Shown here: positions 53,441 to 62,483 of the stretch, piece after piece
Position numbering within the stretch: the stretch's first letter is position 1
Layout: each line of letters begins with the position of its first letter
Assembly (NCBI GenBank): GCA_051861445.1
Contig: JBHYCS010000014.1
Coordinates: 1 to 64,000 of the forward strand
From: Parasediminibacterium sp051861445
GTDB lineage: Bacteria; Bacteroidota; Bacteroidia; Chitinophagales; Chitinophagaceae
Reading direction: 5' to 3'
DNA length: 64,000 bases
Notes under the pieces: generated by a model
Database searches by the model: none
The model's input: only the letters and a program-made list of their open reading frames with translations
Told to the model about the DNA's origin: nothing
Position numbers and translations under genes: made by a program

Positions 53441-53749
53441 AAATGTAAAGTTGTTCAATTGTGTTTTAAATACACGAAATATTCTATTTGTTTAGTTTTT
53501 CTGCAAAATGTATAACTTTTAGCAAAAAGAAATCCACAATAATTGGAATTGATATATTGTAAAAACAAACACTTCTGATATAAAAAAGTAGGCTGTACGG
53601 ATATTTGTAGATGGCTGAAAACCAATCAATACAAACATTGTATTGATTTTATAGATATTGAAGTGATACTAGAATCTAGTTGAAATAAAGAAGCCACATG
53701 GTCTAGAACAATGTGGCTTGTGAAAAAATATGATTCGTAAAAAAAGATA
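53441..53749. other. Intergenic region with two hairpins downstream of the DUF3276 gene
   Basis: Holds a perfect 10-bp stem AATCAATACA / TGTATTGATT with a 5-nt loop at 53624-53648, and a 9-bp stem AAGCCACAT / ATGTGGCTT at 53691-53719. The latter lies some 30 bp after the DUF3276 stop codon and is a likely terminator. No gene seen. Confidence 0.6.
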
Positions 53750-54154
53750 TTACCATTTATCTACTTCTTCTTTATCAGTTGCTGTTGGAACTGCACTATC
53801 AGTTATTGGAGCAGCATTTGTTGCGTTATTTGCATTTGGTTGAAAACCTTCTTCTCCTTCTGGGTACTCATGGTTGAATGCATCAAAATCAAAATCAGGC
53901 ATTAAGTCTGTTTTTACGTAATCTACTGCTTCACCCAACGCTTTTATAAACTTATTAAAATCTTCCTTATACAAAAATATTTTATGTCTATCATATCCAT
54001 CACTATCAAAGCGTTTGCGACTTTCGGTAATGGTAAGGTAATAATCGCTACCTTTTGTTTCTCTTACATCAAAGAAGTAAGTTCTTCTTTTACCAGCTCT
54101 AATTCTTTTGCTGTAAACACTTTCTTTCTGCTTGTCGTTGTTCTCGTACGCCAC
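53750..54154 (-). CDS. DUF3276 family protein (PUR-alpha-like)
   Basis: KRIRAGKRRTYFFDVRETKG and YLTITESRKRFDSDGYDRHK followed by IFLYKEDFNKFIKALGEAV are the PUR-domain features of the Bacteroidota DUF3276 family, predicted single-stranded nucleic-acid binders. A low-complexity acidic/Asn/Ala tail follows. The start codon is GTG. It lies upstream of rpoC where rpoB would normally be, but with an intervening terminator. Confidence 0.93.
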   Translation of the reverse strand: MAYENNDKQKESVYSKRIRAGKRRTYFFDVRETKGSDYYLTITESRKRFDSDGYDRHKIFLYKEDFNKFIKALGEAVDYVKTDLMPDFDFDAFNHEYPEGEEGFQPNANNATNAAPITDSAVPTATDKEEVDKW

Positions 54155-54259
54155 TGTTGAAATTGATTTTAGTTAGTCAAATGTTTATGAGTCACAAATA
54201 TAGTATTGTTTGTGAATTAGAGAAACTTTGATAAAAAAGCCTGTAAAATTTTATTCATT

Positions 54260-56134
54260 TTATAATGTAGTGTTTACTAAGATGGGAGATTCGTCCTTTT
54301 TTTCTGCTTGTTGTAGTTTACACAACTCGGCATAATAACCGTTTTTTTCAATCAGAGATTCATGCGTTCCTTGTTCTACAATTTTACCTTCATCTAAAAC
54401 AATAATTGCATCAAACTTGAGAGCCGAAAAAATACGATGGGTAATAACAATACCGGTTTTATTTTGCAAAAAATTAGAAAGATTATTTACAATTCTATTT
54501 TCTGTATTTGCGTCCACTGCACTTAAACAATCATCAAATACTACAATCTCAGGATTTTTAATTAAACCTCTAGCAATAGCAATCCTTTGTTTTTGTCCAC
54601 CACTTAAAGTAACTCCCCTTTCTCCTATCATTGTTTCATAGCCATTTTCGAAGTTTAAGATTTCATGATGTATGCTTGCGAATTTAGCTGCATCTTCTAC
54701 TTCCTTATGACTGGCTTTATTGGTTAAACCAAAATTAATATTATTCGCTACAGTATCGCTAAACAAAAAAATATCTTGTGGGATATAACTGATTTGATGA
54801 CGTAGTTTTTGAATATCCATTTGTTGCAATGCAACATTGTTGATAGTTATAGATCCATTTGTGGGATCGTAAAAACGTAAAAGTAATTGAGCAAAAGTAG
54901 ATTTTCCACTGCCTGTTTTACCAACAATAAGCAGTTTTGTACCTTTTTGAATGGTAAGGTTTATATTCTTAATGGCCTCGATTCCTGTATTGGAATAAGT
55001 AAATGATACGTTTGAAAAAACAATATCGCCACTTGTATCGGTGATTGTTGTTTGTTGGTTTACAATATTGGGCTTTGTTTCTAAAAACTCGTTCAATCTT
55101 TTTTGAGAAGCTGCTGCTCTTTGAATCATGCTTGCAGTCCATCCAATAGCACTTACAGGAAACGTAAGCATGTTTACATAAATAACAAATTCAGTAATGG
55201 TTCCTGCCGTTACAGCTGGACTATGATTACTTGCATGATACCAACCTCCAATAGCAATGGTTAAAAGTGTGCTGATGCCTATTAACAATGCCATTGTTGG
55301 AAAATAAAATGCTTCTAGCTTCGCTAATCCAAGTGCATTTTTTTTATAATCTTCACTATTTTTTTCAAAATAATGAAGCATTGCTTTTTCTTGTACAAAT
55401 GATTTGATAACTCGAATACCAGAATAACTCTCTTGAGCTGTGGTAGTTAAATCAGATAACAAACCTTGAATAATGGTACTTTTTTTGTGAATTTTTGTAT
55501 TTACTACATAGATAATCAAGGCCAAAATTGGAAGCGGAGCCAATACATAGCAAGTTAATTCTGCATTTTGTTGCCACATAAAATAAACACTAAAACCAAT
55601 AGTAGCAGAAAGATTGATAATATACATAATGGCTGGCCCTGTGTACATTCTTACTCTACTAATATCTTCAGCAATTCTATTCATCAAATCTCCGGTACTG
55701 TTCACCTTGTAAAAACCAATATCTAATTGTTGGTAATGGTTATACACTTCATTTTTTTGGTCAAATTCAATAAGCCTACTCATAACAATTATTGTTTGAC
55801 GCATTAAAAACATAAACAATCCACCCAAAAGAGCCAACACAAGTAATGTAATGCCACTAAACACAACCATAGAACTAAACGAAACTTCATAAACTTGTAC
55901 AGAGTGTATCAAATATTGAATTAAAGCATTGTAAGACTTACCATCTAAATTTGTTAAGACAGGTGCTGTTGCGTTTTGCTGTTGTATTAATTGGGTAACT
56001 CTATCTATAACATAGCCGGATACTTGTGGACTTAAAATTCTAAAATAATTTGAAAGGAGAATGAATAAAATGCCTAAAACGAGGCGTTTTTTATATTTCC
56101 AGAAATATTTATTTACGGCTGAAAGGTGCTTCAC
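54260..56134 (-). CDS. ABC exporter (fused permease and ATPase), Walker B Glu replaced by Asp
   Basis: Six N-terminal membrane helices (about 20-330) with the NRIAEDISRVRMYTG coupling segment, then an ABC ATPase: Walker A VGKTGSGKSTF near 405, signature LSGGQKQRIAIARG and H-loop VITHRIF. The Walker B reads EIVVFDDCLSAVD: the usual catalytic Glu is Asp, as in the degenerate site of heterodimeric exporters of the TM287/288 kind. No partner gene is adjacent. Start codon GTG. Likely exports lipids or drugs; substrate unknown. Confidence 0.92.
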   Translation of the reverse strand: MKHLSAVNKYFWKYKKRLVLGILFILLSNYFRILSPQVSGYVIDRVTQLIQQQNATAPVLTNLDGKSYNALIQYLIHSVQVYEVSFSSMVVFSGITLLVLALLGGLFMFLMRQTIIVMSRLIEFDQKNEVYNHYQQLDIGFYKVNSTGDLMNRIAEDISRVRMYTGPAIMYIINLSATIGFSVYFMWQQNAELTCYVLAPLPILALIIYVVNTKIHKKSTIIQGLLSDLTTTAQESYSGIRVIKSFVQEKAMLHYFEKNSEDYKKNALGLAKLEAFYFPTMALLIGISTLLTIAIGGWYHASNHSPAVTAGTITEFVIYVNMLTFPVSAIGWTASMIQRAAASQKRLNEFLETKPNIVNQQTTITDTSGDIVFSNVSFTYSNTGIEAIKNINLTIQKGTKLLIVGKTGSGKSTFAQLLLRFYDPTNGSITINNVALQQMDIQKLRHQISYIPQDIFLFSDTVANNINFGLTNKASHKEVEDAAKFASIHHEILNFENGYETMIGERGVTLSGGQKQRIAIARGLIKNPEIVVFDDCLSAVDANTENRIVNNLSNFLQNKTGIVITHRIFSALKFDAIIVLDEGKIVEQGTHESLIEKNGYYAELCKLQQAEKKDESPILVNTTL

Positions 56135-56173
56135 TATTCGATTTTTGGCAAATGTAACTGAAGTAAAATGATT

Positions 56174-56209
56174 TTTTTTTGGTAGTTAAATATCTGCACT
56201 ATTATTTTG
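56174..56209 (+). promoter_or_regulatory. Promoter of tRNA-Ser
   Basis: TTATTTTG at 56202-56209 matches TAnnTTTG at 7 of 8 positions and sits 6 bases before the tRNA. TTTTTTGG at about 56175-56182 is a -33-like element with about 19-bp spacing. Confidence 0.45.
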
Positions 56210-56214
56210 CACTC

Positions 56215-56302
56215 GGAGAGCTGGCAGAGTGGTCGATTGCGGCAGTCTTGAAAACTGTTGACTGTTACAGGTCCGGGGGTTCGAATCCCTCGCTCTCCGC
56301 CA
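56215..56302 (+). tRNA. tRNA-Ser (anticodon TGA)
   Basis: Acceptor stem GGAGAGC / GCTCTCC, D-arm GCAGAGTGGTC, anticodon loop with TGA (CTTGAAA), a long class II variable arm typical of Ser, T-arm GGGGGTTCGAATCCC and an encoded CCA end. It reads UCA and other UCN codons. Confidence 0.97.
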
Positions 56303-56310
56303 AAATAATT

Positions 56311-56342
56311 AAATCCCTATAGGTTAAAACTTGTAGGGATTT
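56311..56342 (+). terminator. Terminator of tRNA-Ser
   Basis: Stem AAATCCCTA / TAGGGATTT followed by TTTT, 9 bp after the CCA end. Confidence 0.75.
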
Positions 56343-56398
56343 TTGTTTATAGCAAAACGTTTATAGCCTTTTAATACATATCAAACTGTTATAAACAA

Positions 56399-56437
56399 GA
56401 ATCTCTATTACAGAAATTGATTCCGTAACAGAGATTC
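56399..56437. other. Imperfect hairpin downstream of bshB1
   Basis: Fifteen-base arms (56399-56413 and 56423-56437) pair with two mismatches around a 9-nt loop. It may be the bshB1 terminator on the minus strand, though without a clear U tract. Confidence 0.45.
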
Positions 56438-56510
56438 ATTGTTATTAAAAAATTATTGTGATTTAATTCTTTGTCATGAAAGTCTTTTAAATAACAAAGA
56501 ATTAGACTTT

Positions 56511-57242
56511 TTAGGTTGCATGTTGTATCAAAGCATCAAAACTTTGGATACCAATCATTTTTTCTGAAATAAACCCTTCTGCATATTGCACACCAATACG
56601 TTTACCCAAAAGCAAAGCACGTCCTTTTACGGTTTCTAAAAATTGGGGGGAAGAAATATAGGTTTGGGGCTCACTGCTATTTTGGTTATAAAATTGTGTG
56701 GTATAACAAAGAATAGCTTCAATTTTTTTATTATGATAAGCAGAAATGTCTACCACAAAATTTGGTTGGATAAATCTGTCTTGAATGTAATGAAATACGT
56801 ATTTAGGTCTCCAAGCAGCTTGTGTATTTCCGTCCTTATCTACTGTTTCAATTTTTCTTAATCCTGCTAAAAAAGAAGATTCACTTACTAATTTAGCACT
56901 TCTCCCATGGTCTGGATGACGATCTTCAGGAGCGTTGCACAAAACAATTTCTGGCTGATAACGTCTAATTGCTTGAATTACCAACCGTTGGTGTTGCTCA
57001 TCATTTGCAAAAAAACCATCAGCCATTTTTAAATTTTCTCTCACACTTATGCCCATTACTTTGGCTGCATTTGCAGCTTCTATGTATCTTGTTTCTATGG
57101 TACCTCTTGTTCCAAGTTCACCTTGTGTTAAATCTATAATACCTACTTTTTTCCCCTCTGCAATTGCTGCTAAAATGGTGCCACTACAACCTAATTCTAC
57201 ATCGTCTGGATGAACACCAAAGGCTAATATATCTAGCTTCAT
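56511..57242 (-). CDS. bshB1: Bacillithiol biosynthesis deacetylase BshB1
   Basis: A LmbE/PIG-L-family zinc deacetylase. AFGVHPDDVELGCSGTI holds the HPDD metal motif, followed by DLTQGELGTRGT, PEDRHPDHGRSAKLV (second zinc ligand His) and VDISAYHNKKIEAI. It removes acetyl from GlcNAc-malate in bacillithiol synthesis, a thiol found in Firmicutes and many Bacteroidota. The length of 243 residues agrees with BshB1. Single gene followed by hairpins and preceded by the L31 terminator. Confidence 0.95.
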   Translation of the reverse strand: MKLDILAFGVHPDDVELGCSGTILAAIAEGKKVGIIDLTQGELGTRGTIETRYIEAANAAKVMGISVRENLKMADGFFANDEQHQRLVIQAIRRYQPEIVLCNAPEDRHPDHGRSAKLVSESSFLAGLRKIETVDKDGNTQAAWRPKYVFHYIQDRFIQPNFVVDISAYHNKKIEAILCYTTQFYNQNSSEPQTYISSPQFLETVKGRALLLGKRIGVQYAEGFISEKMIGIQSFDALIQHAT

Positions 57243-57310
57243 ATTGTTACAAATAATTTTTGTGAAGAATTACGATATTGATGTTGCAACAACAATACCA
57301 TACACACATA

Positions 57311-57345
57311 AAAAAAGTTCCACACAATAAAGGTGGAACTTTTTT
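57311..57345 (-). terminator. Terminator of rpmE (L31)
   Basis: Perfect 13-bp stem AAAAAAGTTCCAC / GTGGAACTTTTTT with a 9-nt loop, 18 bp beyond the L31 stop codon; symmetrical, so possibly bidirectional. Confidence 0.9.
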
Positions 57346-57363
57346 TTACAACCTATGTTGTAA

Positions 57364-57618
57364 TTATGCTTTTTTAGCGTAACGCTTGTTAAATTTATCG
57401 ATACGACCTGCAGTATCTACTAACACGTTTTTACCAGTATAAAATGGATGAGAAGTATTAGAAATCTCTAATTTAATAACTGGATATTCTTTTCCGTCTT
57501 CTTCCCAAACAGCAGTTTCTTTTGTATTTGCTGTTGATTTGCTTAAAAATTGAGTGCCATTACTCATGTCTCTGAAAATTACAAAGCGGTAATTAGCTGG
57601 ATGGATACCTTTTTTCAT
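57364..57618 (-). CDS. rpmE: 50S ribosomal protein L31, type B
   Basis: MKKGIHPANYRFVIFRDMSN, FLSKST and SNTSHPFYTGKN with a C-terminal RIDKFNKRYAKK define the type B (zinc-free, no CxxC) L31. I start it at the ATG at 57618, the family's usual N-terminus; an in-frame ATG seven codons upstream at 57639 (MALKKSF) is possible. Confidence 0.93.
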   Translation of the reverse strand: MKKGIHPANYRFVIFRDMSNGTQFLSKSTANTKETAVWEEDGKEYPVIKLEISNTSHPFYTGKNVLVDTAGRIDKFNKRYAKKA

Positions 57619-57752
57619 AAATGATTTTTTTAAGGCCATACGGATTTTGCCGTATGATTAAATAATTTGGATTGCAAATGTATAGCTTTTTGCTTAAAAT
57701 ATGATAACATTTGTTATCAATCATTTTTACTAAAATAATTGATGAATTTAAA

Positions 57753-58244
57753 CTAAGATTTCATATTCTCAAACTGAAGTGGAAAGCCTAAATTTTCTGC
57801 ACGACAAGTGGCAATAACTTCTTGCAAATCATCGATTTTTTTTCCTGTTACACGTACAATATTATCCATAATTGCTGCTTGTACTTTAAAGCCTTTATCC
57901 TTAATTAGTTTTACTACTTTTTTTGCATCTTCTTGCTTCAAGCCATTTTTTACAGACACTTCTTTTTTCATAACTTTTCCACTTGGATAAGCGTCTTTGT
58001 CGAAATTAAATGCATTGGCATCAATCCCTTGTTTCATGCTTCTACTAATTAAAACATCAATAATTTGTTTCAATTTCATATCGCTATCTGCTTCTAACTG
58101 TACTAAATAATCTTTTTTATTTAATGTAATTACAACGTGGCTATTTTTAAAATCAAAGCGATTATCAATTTCTTTTTTTACAGTATTGATAGCATTGTCT
58201 AGCGTTTGTAAATCTACTTTACTGGCAATATCGAATGATGGCAT
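57753..58244 (-). CDS. YajQ-family nucleotide-binding (cyclic di-GMP effector) protein
   Basis: MPSFDIASKVDLQTLDNAIN, the paired domain pattern EIDNRFDFKNSHVVITLNKK and KLIKDKGFKVQAAIMDNIVR, VTGKKIDDLQEVI and LGFPLQFENMKS at the end are hallmarks of YajQ (UPF0234, 163 residues). Family members bind nucleotides, and some bind cyclic di-GMP. Monocistronic by spacing. Confidence 0.95.
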   Translation of the reverse strand: MPSFDIASKVDLQTLDNAINTVKKEIDNRFDFKNSHVVITLNKKDYLVQLEADSDMKLKQIIDVLISRSMKQGIDANAFNFDKDAYPSGKVMKKEVSVKNGLKQEDAKKVVKLIKDKGFKVQAAIMDNIVRVTGKKIDDLQEVIATCRAENLGFPLQFENMKS

Positions 58245-58533
58245 AAACTATTTTTTTGCAAATATAATTAGTGAACGAAGTTGGTATGATACAATTTTAA
58301 ACCACAGTTTACACAGAAATTTACTGTAATACAATTACTACACAATTTTTGCAAATAGTACTATTCACTAATTCATGTGTACAGCTACTTTTGTTCAATA
58401 TTTAACACGTTTCGCCCCGTTTTCCATATCCATTATATCCTATTTAATTTCTTCTACATATTTTAACTACGTAACTAGTTTATGTGGTTATTTATGTCTT
58501 TACAATCGTAAAAATTGAGAAGTGTGTAAAAAA

Positions 58534-58902
58534 ATGAATGTACTTTTAATTGATGATTCTGTGGCTATTTTAAATAGAATACAGTTTCTTTTGCAAGATG
58601 TGCCCTGTATAGAACATATACATACTGCTATAAATGCATTTGAAGGGTGGAAAATTATTACCAACAAATCGCCTGAAATTGTTTTACTCGATATTCATAT
58701 GCCAGAAAAAAATGGCTTAGAATTACTAAAGGAAATTAAACAACATTATAAGGCTATCAATGTGGTAATGATTACCAACGAATCAACAGATTATTACAAA
58801 CCTATTTGTGAAAAGTATGGTGCTGACTTTTTTCTTGATAAATCAAATGAGTTTGAATATATACCCACTATTATAGAAAAAATTGCGAAAGGTGCTGCTT
58901 AA
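58534..58902 (+). CDS. Stand-alone response regulator receiver protein
   Basis: A CheY-like single receiver domain of 122 residues: LLIDDS acidic pair, phosphoacceptor Asp in VLLDIHMPEKNG, Thr in VMITNES and Lys in FFLDKSNE. There is no output domain, so it likely acts by protein contact or in a phosphorelay. The ATG at 58534 is preferred to a GTG four codons earlier. Its stop codon overlaps the convergent proline dehydrogenase stop by 4 bp. Confidence 0.9.
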   Translation: MNVLLIDDSVAILNRIQFLLQDVPCIEHIHTAINAFEGWKIITNKSPEIVLLDIHMPEKNGLELLKEIKQHYKAINVVMITNESTDYYKPICEKYGADFFLDKSNEFEYIPTIIEKIAKGAA

Positions 58903-60089
58903 GCATTTTTTCTTCTTTTCAATTCCTTTTTAATTAAGTTTAACTCTCTACCTGTTTGTCCGCTAACGCTACTGTTTTCTTGTGCTCTTCTCATTAAGTA
59001 TGGAATCACATCTCTAATAGGGCCAAATGGCAAATATTTACTTACGCCAAAACCGGCTTCCGCTAAATTAAAAGTAATGTTATCGCTCATGCCGTACAAT
59101 TGCGAAAAATGAACGTGTGAATGATTTTTTGCAATTCCTCTTTCATCTAATAATTGAGCTGCCAATAAATTACTTTTTTCGTTGTGTGAAGCAATGATAA
59201 CTGCAATTTCATCGATATGATCAATGCAATATTTTACAGCTTCGTTATAATCGTTATCCGTATTTTCTTTGCTTGTTTGTATTGGAGATTCGTAACCCAA
59301 TTGGTTGGCTCTTGCAGCTTCTTTTTCCATGTAAGCACCTCTAACGAGCTTTAAGCCAAGAATAAAACCACGTTGTTTAGCAATTTTATGCGATAAATGT
59401 AAAAAATTCAATCTGTCTTGTCTGTAAAGTTGAATGGTATTGTACACAATCGCTTTTTCAGTATTAAATTCTTCCATCATTTCCATTACCAACCTATCTA
59501 CAGGGTCTTGAATCCAACTTTCTTCAGCATCTACTAAAACACCAATATTTAGTTCAGCAGCAACTTCACAAATTCTAAACATTCTTTCACAAACCCTATC
59601 CCACTCTTTTTGCTGTTCTTCATGGTCGTGAATACCACTTCTTAAACGTGGTGCATCGTTTAATGCTTTTAACAACTCGAAACGAGCAAATCCAGTAACT
59701 TTTATACTAATGAATGGAATATTATTTTGAGTGGCTGCGTATTTAATTACTTTTATAAACTGTTCTGTAGCATGTTCGAAATTATTTTCACCTTGTTTTC
59801 CTTCAACTCCATAATCTAAAATAATTTGTACGCCATATTTTCCTAAAGTATTGGCAACAGTAGCAGTTTCTTCAAGCGTTTCTCCACCAACAAACTGCTT
59901 GAATATGGTGTTACGAATAATGCCGTTGATGGGCAAACCCGTTTTCATTAAAAATGGTGTTAACCTTGTACCAATTGGCACAAACAAAGGATAATCCATT
60001 GTAGAAAATAAAAACTTAGATTTTTTAAGTTCTTTATCGCTTTTATAAGCAAATACAGTAAGTGTATCGTCAAAAGAAATATTCATCAT
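58899..60089 (-). CDS. Proline dehydrogenase
   Basis: A PutA-type FAD-dependent TIM barrel oxidising proline to pyrroline-5-carboxylate. ISIKVTGFARFELL, VLVDAEESWIQDPVDRLVME, GLKLVRGAYMEKEAARA and the C-terminal YLPFGPIRDVIPYLMRRAQE are characteristic. Monofunctional; no P5C dehydrogenase domain. I chose the ATG at 60089 (MMNISFDDTL); upstream in-frame sequence is hydrophobic junk. Stops overlap with the receiver gene by 4 bp. Confidence 0.94.
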   Translation of the reverse strand: MMNISFDDTLTVFAYKSDKELKKSKFLFSTMDYPLFVPIGTRLTPFLMKTGLPINGIIRNTIFKQFVGGETLEETATVANTLGKYGVQIILDYGVEGKQGENNFEHATEQFIKVIKYAATQNNIPFISIKVTGFARFELLKALNDAPRLRSGIHDHEEQQKEWDRVCERMFRICEVAAELNIGVLVDAEESWIQDPVDRLVMEMMEEFNTEKAIVYNTIQLYRQDRLNFLHLSHKIAKQRGFILGLKLVRGAYMEKEAARANQLGYESPIQTSKENTDNDYNEAVKYCIDHIDEIAVIIASHNEKSNLLAAQLLDERGIAKNHSHVHFSQLYGMSDNITFNLAEAGFGVSKYLPFGPIRDVIPYLMRRAQENSSVSGQTGRELNLIKKELKRRKNA

Positions 60090-60301
60090 GCTAACAACTG
60101 TTCGTGCAACGAATATCGGAAAGTGAAGCTTAAGAAAAAATAAATAATTTATTAAAATGGAAAATAAACAACAGAACGATGTAAAGCGTTTTACGAAGTA
60201 GATTAAATCGCTCAAAAATGTAAATAGTTTACAAAATCTAGTTGTTTAATTCGTGTAATAAATTCATTTTTACGCTACATTCGTATAAACGGTATTGCAA
60301 T

Positions 60302-61084
60302 ATGAAAATACATACAATGGCTGAAATGATGATGATGGGAGAAACACCTGATGTGTTGTTTTGGGTGGGTTGTGCAGGAAGTTTTGATCAAAGAGCTCAA
60401 AAAATTACAAAAGCATTTGCTTTAATATTGAATAAAGTAGGTGTAAAGTTTGCCATTTTAGGAAAAGAAGAGGCTTGCACAGGCGATCCTGCTAGAAGAG
60501 CTGGCAATGAGTTTTTATTTCAAATGATGGCTTACCAAAACATACAGGTACTGAATGGTTATGGTGTAAAAAAAATAGTGACTGCTTGTCCACATTGTTT
60601 TAATACACTAAAAAATGAATATCCTGAATTAGGGGGAAATTATGAAGTAATACATCATACTACATTTTTACAGCAGTTGATTGAAGAAGGTAAAATTGTT
60701 TTAAAAGAAGGTGGAATTTACAAGGGTAAAAAAATATCTTTTCATGACAGTTGTTATTTAGGTCGTGCCAATAATATTTATGAAGCACCAAGAAAAGTAT
60801 TAGAAGCATTAGACGCATCCTTAGTAGAAATGAAAAGATGTAAAACCAATGGATTGTGTTGTGGTGCTGGTGGTGCACAAATGTTTAAAGAAGATGAGCC
60901 TGGTGAAAAAAGAATTAATATTGAACGAGCAGATGAAGCATTGGCTACTGGAGCCGGAATTATAGCAGCTGCTTGTCCTTTTTGCAACACCATGATGACA
61001 GATGGAGTAAAAAACCGTGAAAAGGAAAATGAAGTACAAGTGTTGGATGTTGCAGAATTAATTGCTGCAAGTATGACGAATTAA
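60302..61084 (+). CDS. (Fe-S)-binding protein with two CCG domains (LutA/HdrB-like)
   Basis: Two cysteine-rich CCG motifs: WVGCAGSFDQRAQK with ACTGDPARR and ACPHCFNTLKNEYP, then FHDSCYLGRANNIYEAPRKV with GLCCGAGGAQMF and ACPFCNTMMTD. Such subunits handle electrons for lactate/glycolate or heterodisulfide-type redox enzymes and usually pair with a ferredoxin-domain subunit, which is not downstream here; the window shows none nearby. ATG at 60302 (MKIHTMAEMMMMGE). Followed closely by two small genes. Confidence 0.9.
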   Translation: MKIHTMAEMMMMGETPDVLFWVGCAGSFDQRAQKITKAFALILNKVGVKFAILGKEEACTGDPARRAGNEFLFQMMAYQNIQVLNGYGVKKIVTACPHCFNTLKNEYPELGGNYEVIHHTTFLQQLIEEGKIVLKEGGIYKGKKISFHDSCYLGRANNIYEAPRKVLEALDASLVEMKRCKTNGLCCGAGGAQMFKEDEPGEKRINIERADEALATGAGIIAAACPFCNTMMTDGVKNREKENEVQVLDVAELIAASMTN

Positions 61085-61094
61085 AATAAACTAC

Positions 61095-61319
61095 ATGAAA
61101 GAAAAAATAAATTGGAAAAAACTGATTATGGGCTTTGTGGTACTTTTACCCATTTTAATTGGCTTTGACATTGTTTTTGATACCATCAAAGGAAAATTGG
61201 TTTGGGCAGATATTTGGGCAATGAAGAATTTATTTTTTAAATTTTTAGCGGCTGTGGTCGGTGCTTATTTTTACAGCACATTTAACAATAAACAAAACGA
61301 TAACGAAGTTTCTTCGTAA
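61095..61319 (+). CDS. Small hypothetical membrane protein (74 aa)
   Basis: Two predicted membrane helices (LIMGFVVLLPILIGFDIVF and FFKFLAAVVGAYFY) joined by a short amphipathic loop, with a hydrophilic C-terminus. Family not recognised. It starts 10 bp after the Fe-S protein gene and is followed 13 bp later by another gene, so it is part of a three-gene unit. Confidence 0.75.
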   Translation: MKEKINWKKLIMGFVVLLPILIGFDIVFDTIKGKLVWADIWAMKNLFFKFLAAVVGAYFYSTFNNKQNDNEVSS

Positions 61320-61332
61320 AATATAATTGAGC

Positions 61333-61848
61333 ATGTTGAACCTAGAAGAATTATTGCCGGCAGATTTTAACAATGAATCTAAAGTTTGGATTTATCAAAG
61401 TAGTAGATTGTTTGGAATAGCGGAAGCTTTTGAAATAGAAAACTTGCTGGAACAATTTGTTCAAAACTGGAAAAGTCATGGTACGCCTGTAAAAGGATAC
61501 GCAAATTTATTTTATGGACAATTTATTGTGATTATGGCCGATGAAACTGCTACTGGCGTTAGTGGTTGTAGCACCGACAGTAGTGTTCATATAATTAAAC
61601 AAATTGAATCAATATTTAAGACAGATTTGTTTAACAGGCAATTATTAGCATTTTATATTCAAGAAAAAGTACAACTTTTACCATTAGCCCAATTGCAGCA
61701 TGCTGTGCAAAATGGATTTATTACAGGAGAAACACTTTACTTTAATAATTTGGTTGCAACTAAAGAACAGCTTATGCAAAAATGGCTTGTTCCTGTAAAA
61801 AATACTTGGCTTAGCAAACGTTTAGAAAACTTACAAGCTACATTATAA
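61333..61848 (+). CDS. Conserved hypothetical protein (171 aa)
   Basis: MLNLEELLPADFNNESKVWI and QFIVIMADETATGVSGCSTD followed by SVHIIKQIE match a conserved Bacteroidota family sometimes labelled as an ABC transporter ATPase. No Walker motifs are present, so that label is not supported. Soluble alpha/beta protein. Last gene of the unit with the Fe-S protein; ATG at 61333. Ends 6 bp before the convergent SET gene. Confidence 0.8.
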   Translation: MLNLEELLPADFNNESKVWIYQSSRLFGIAEAFEIENLLEQFVQNWKSHGTPVKGYANLFYGQFIVIMADETATGVSGCSTDSSVHIIKQIESIFKTDLFNRQLLAFYIQEKVQLLPLAQLQHAVQNGFITGETLYFNNLVATKEQLMQKWLVPVKNTWLSKRLENLQATL

Positions 61849-61854
61849 TCGATT

Positions 61855-62238
61855 TTATAAAGCTTCAAACCAAATTGGAGTTGTGTCATTACAAGAACCA
61901 TTGTAGTTGATAAACAACTCCTCTCCTTTTTTTATATCCTTTACTGTTTTAATAATCATCGTATTATTTGTGTAATCCATTTGATATTCACAATTGGCTT
62001 GATAACTGTGATTGTACATAGAAATATACCCTAAACCCAAAGCCACTTGTTTTTTCTTTTCTCCCCACATAAAAATATAATTGTATAAAAAAGTATCATC
62101 TAAATACTTTTTATCTTTTTTAGGCATAACAATTACTGGAGAAATTTCTACAATTGTATTTGCTTTTATTTTCGTAGTTGTAAAAACACCATTACCTCCT
62201 TTTTCTGAAGGAGCAATGACTAAAATGGGTAAAATCAT
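61855..62238 (-). CDS. SET domain-containing protein (127 aa)
   Basis: A minimal SET domain: GNGVFTTTKIKANTIVEISP, MYNHSYQANCEYQMD (the NHS motif) and KKGEELFINYNGS. SET domains transfer methyl groups from SAM to protein lysines; bacterial targets are mostly unknown. No pre-SET or post-SET Cys cluster. I chose the ATG at 62238; further in-frame upstream sequence has no family features. Confidence 0.88.
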   Translation of the reverse strand: MILPILVIAPSEKGGNGVFTTTKIKANTIVEISPVIVMPKKDKKYLDDTFLYNYIFMWGEKKKQVALGLGYISMYNHSYQANCEYQMDYTNNTMIIKTVKDIKKGEELFINYNGSCNDTTPIWFEAL

Positions 62239-62421
62239 CTGTAAAAATAACGTTTCTACAAATAAATAGAACTTACTATATTTACAAATAGCTGCTTTAA
62301 TAACTAGTTCTATAATCTTGAAATTAAATATTTCGACTCTAAAATAAAACAATACTGTTTAAAATTACAAGCATTAAAGCTGAATAATAGTTAATATACT
62401 TTTCACCGAATAATGTTAAAT

Positions 62422-62459
62422 AAAAAAGCAACAGAGTATAAATACTCTATTGCTTTTTT
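62422..62459 (-). terminator. Terminator of the T9SS protein gene
   Basis: A long stem AAAAAAGCAA and AGAGTA pairing with TACTCT and TTGCTTTTTT, with one A/C mismatch; 25 bp past the stop codon at 62484. Confidence 0.88.
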
Positions 62460-62483
62460 AACTACTGATGGATGAAACAAATA

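Noticed and set aside
61333..61848. ABC transporter ATPase annotation
   Set aside because: The family is sometimes labelled so, but no Walker A, signature or Walker B motif is present.
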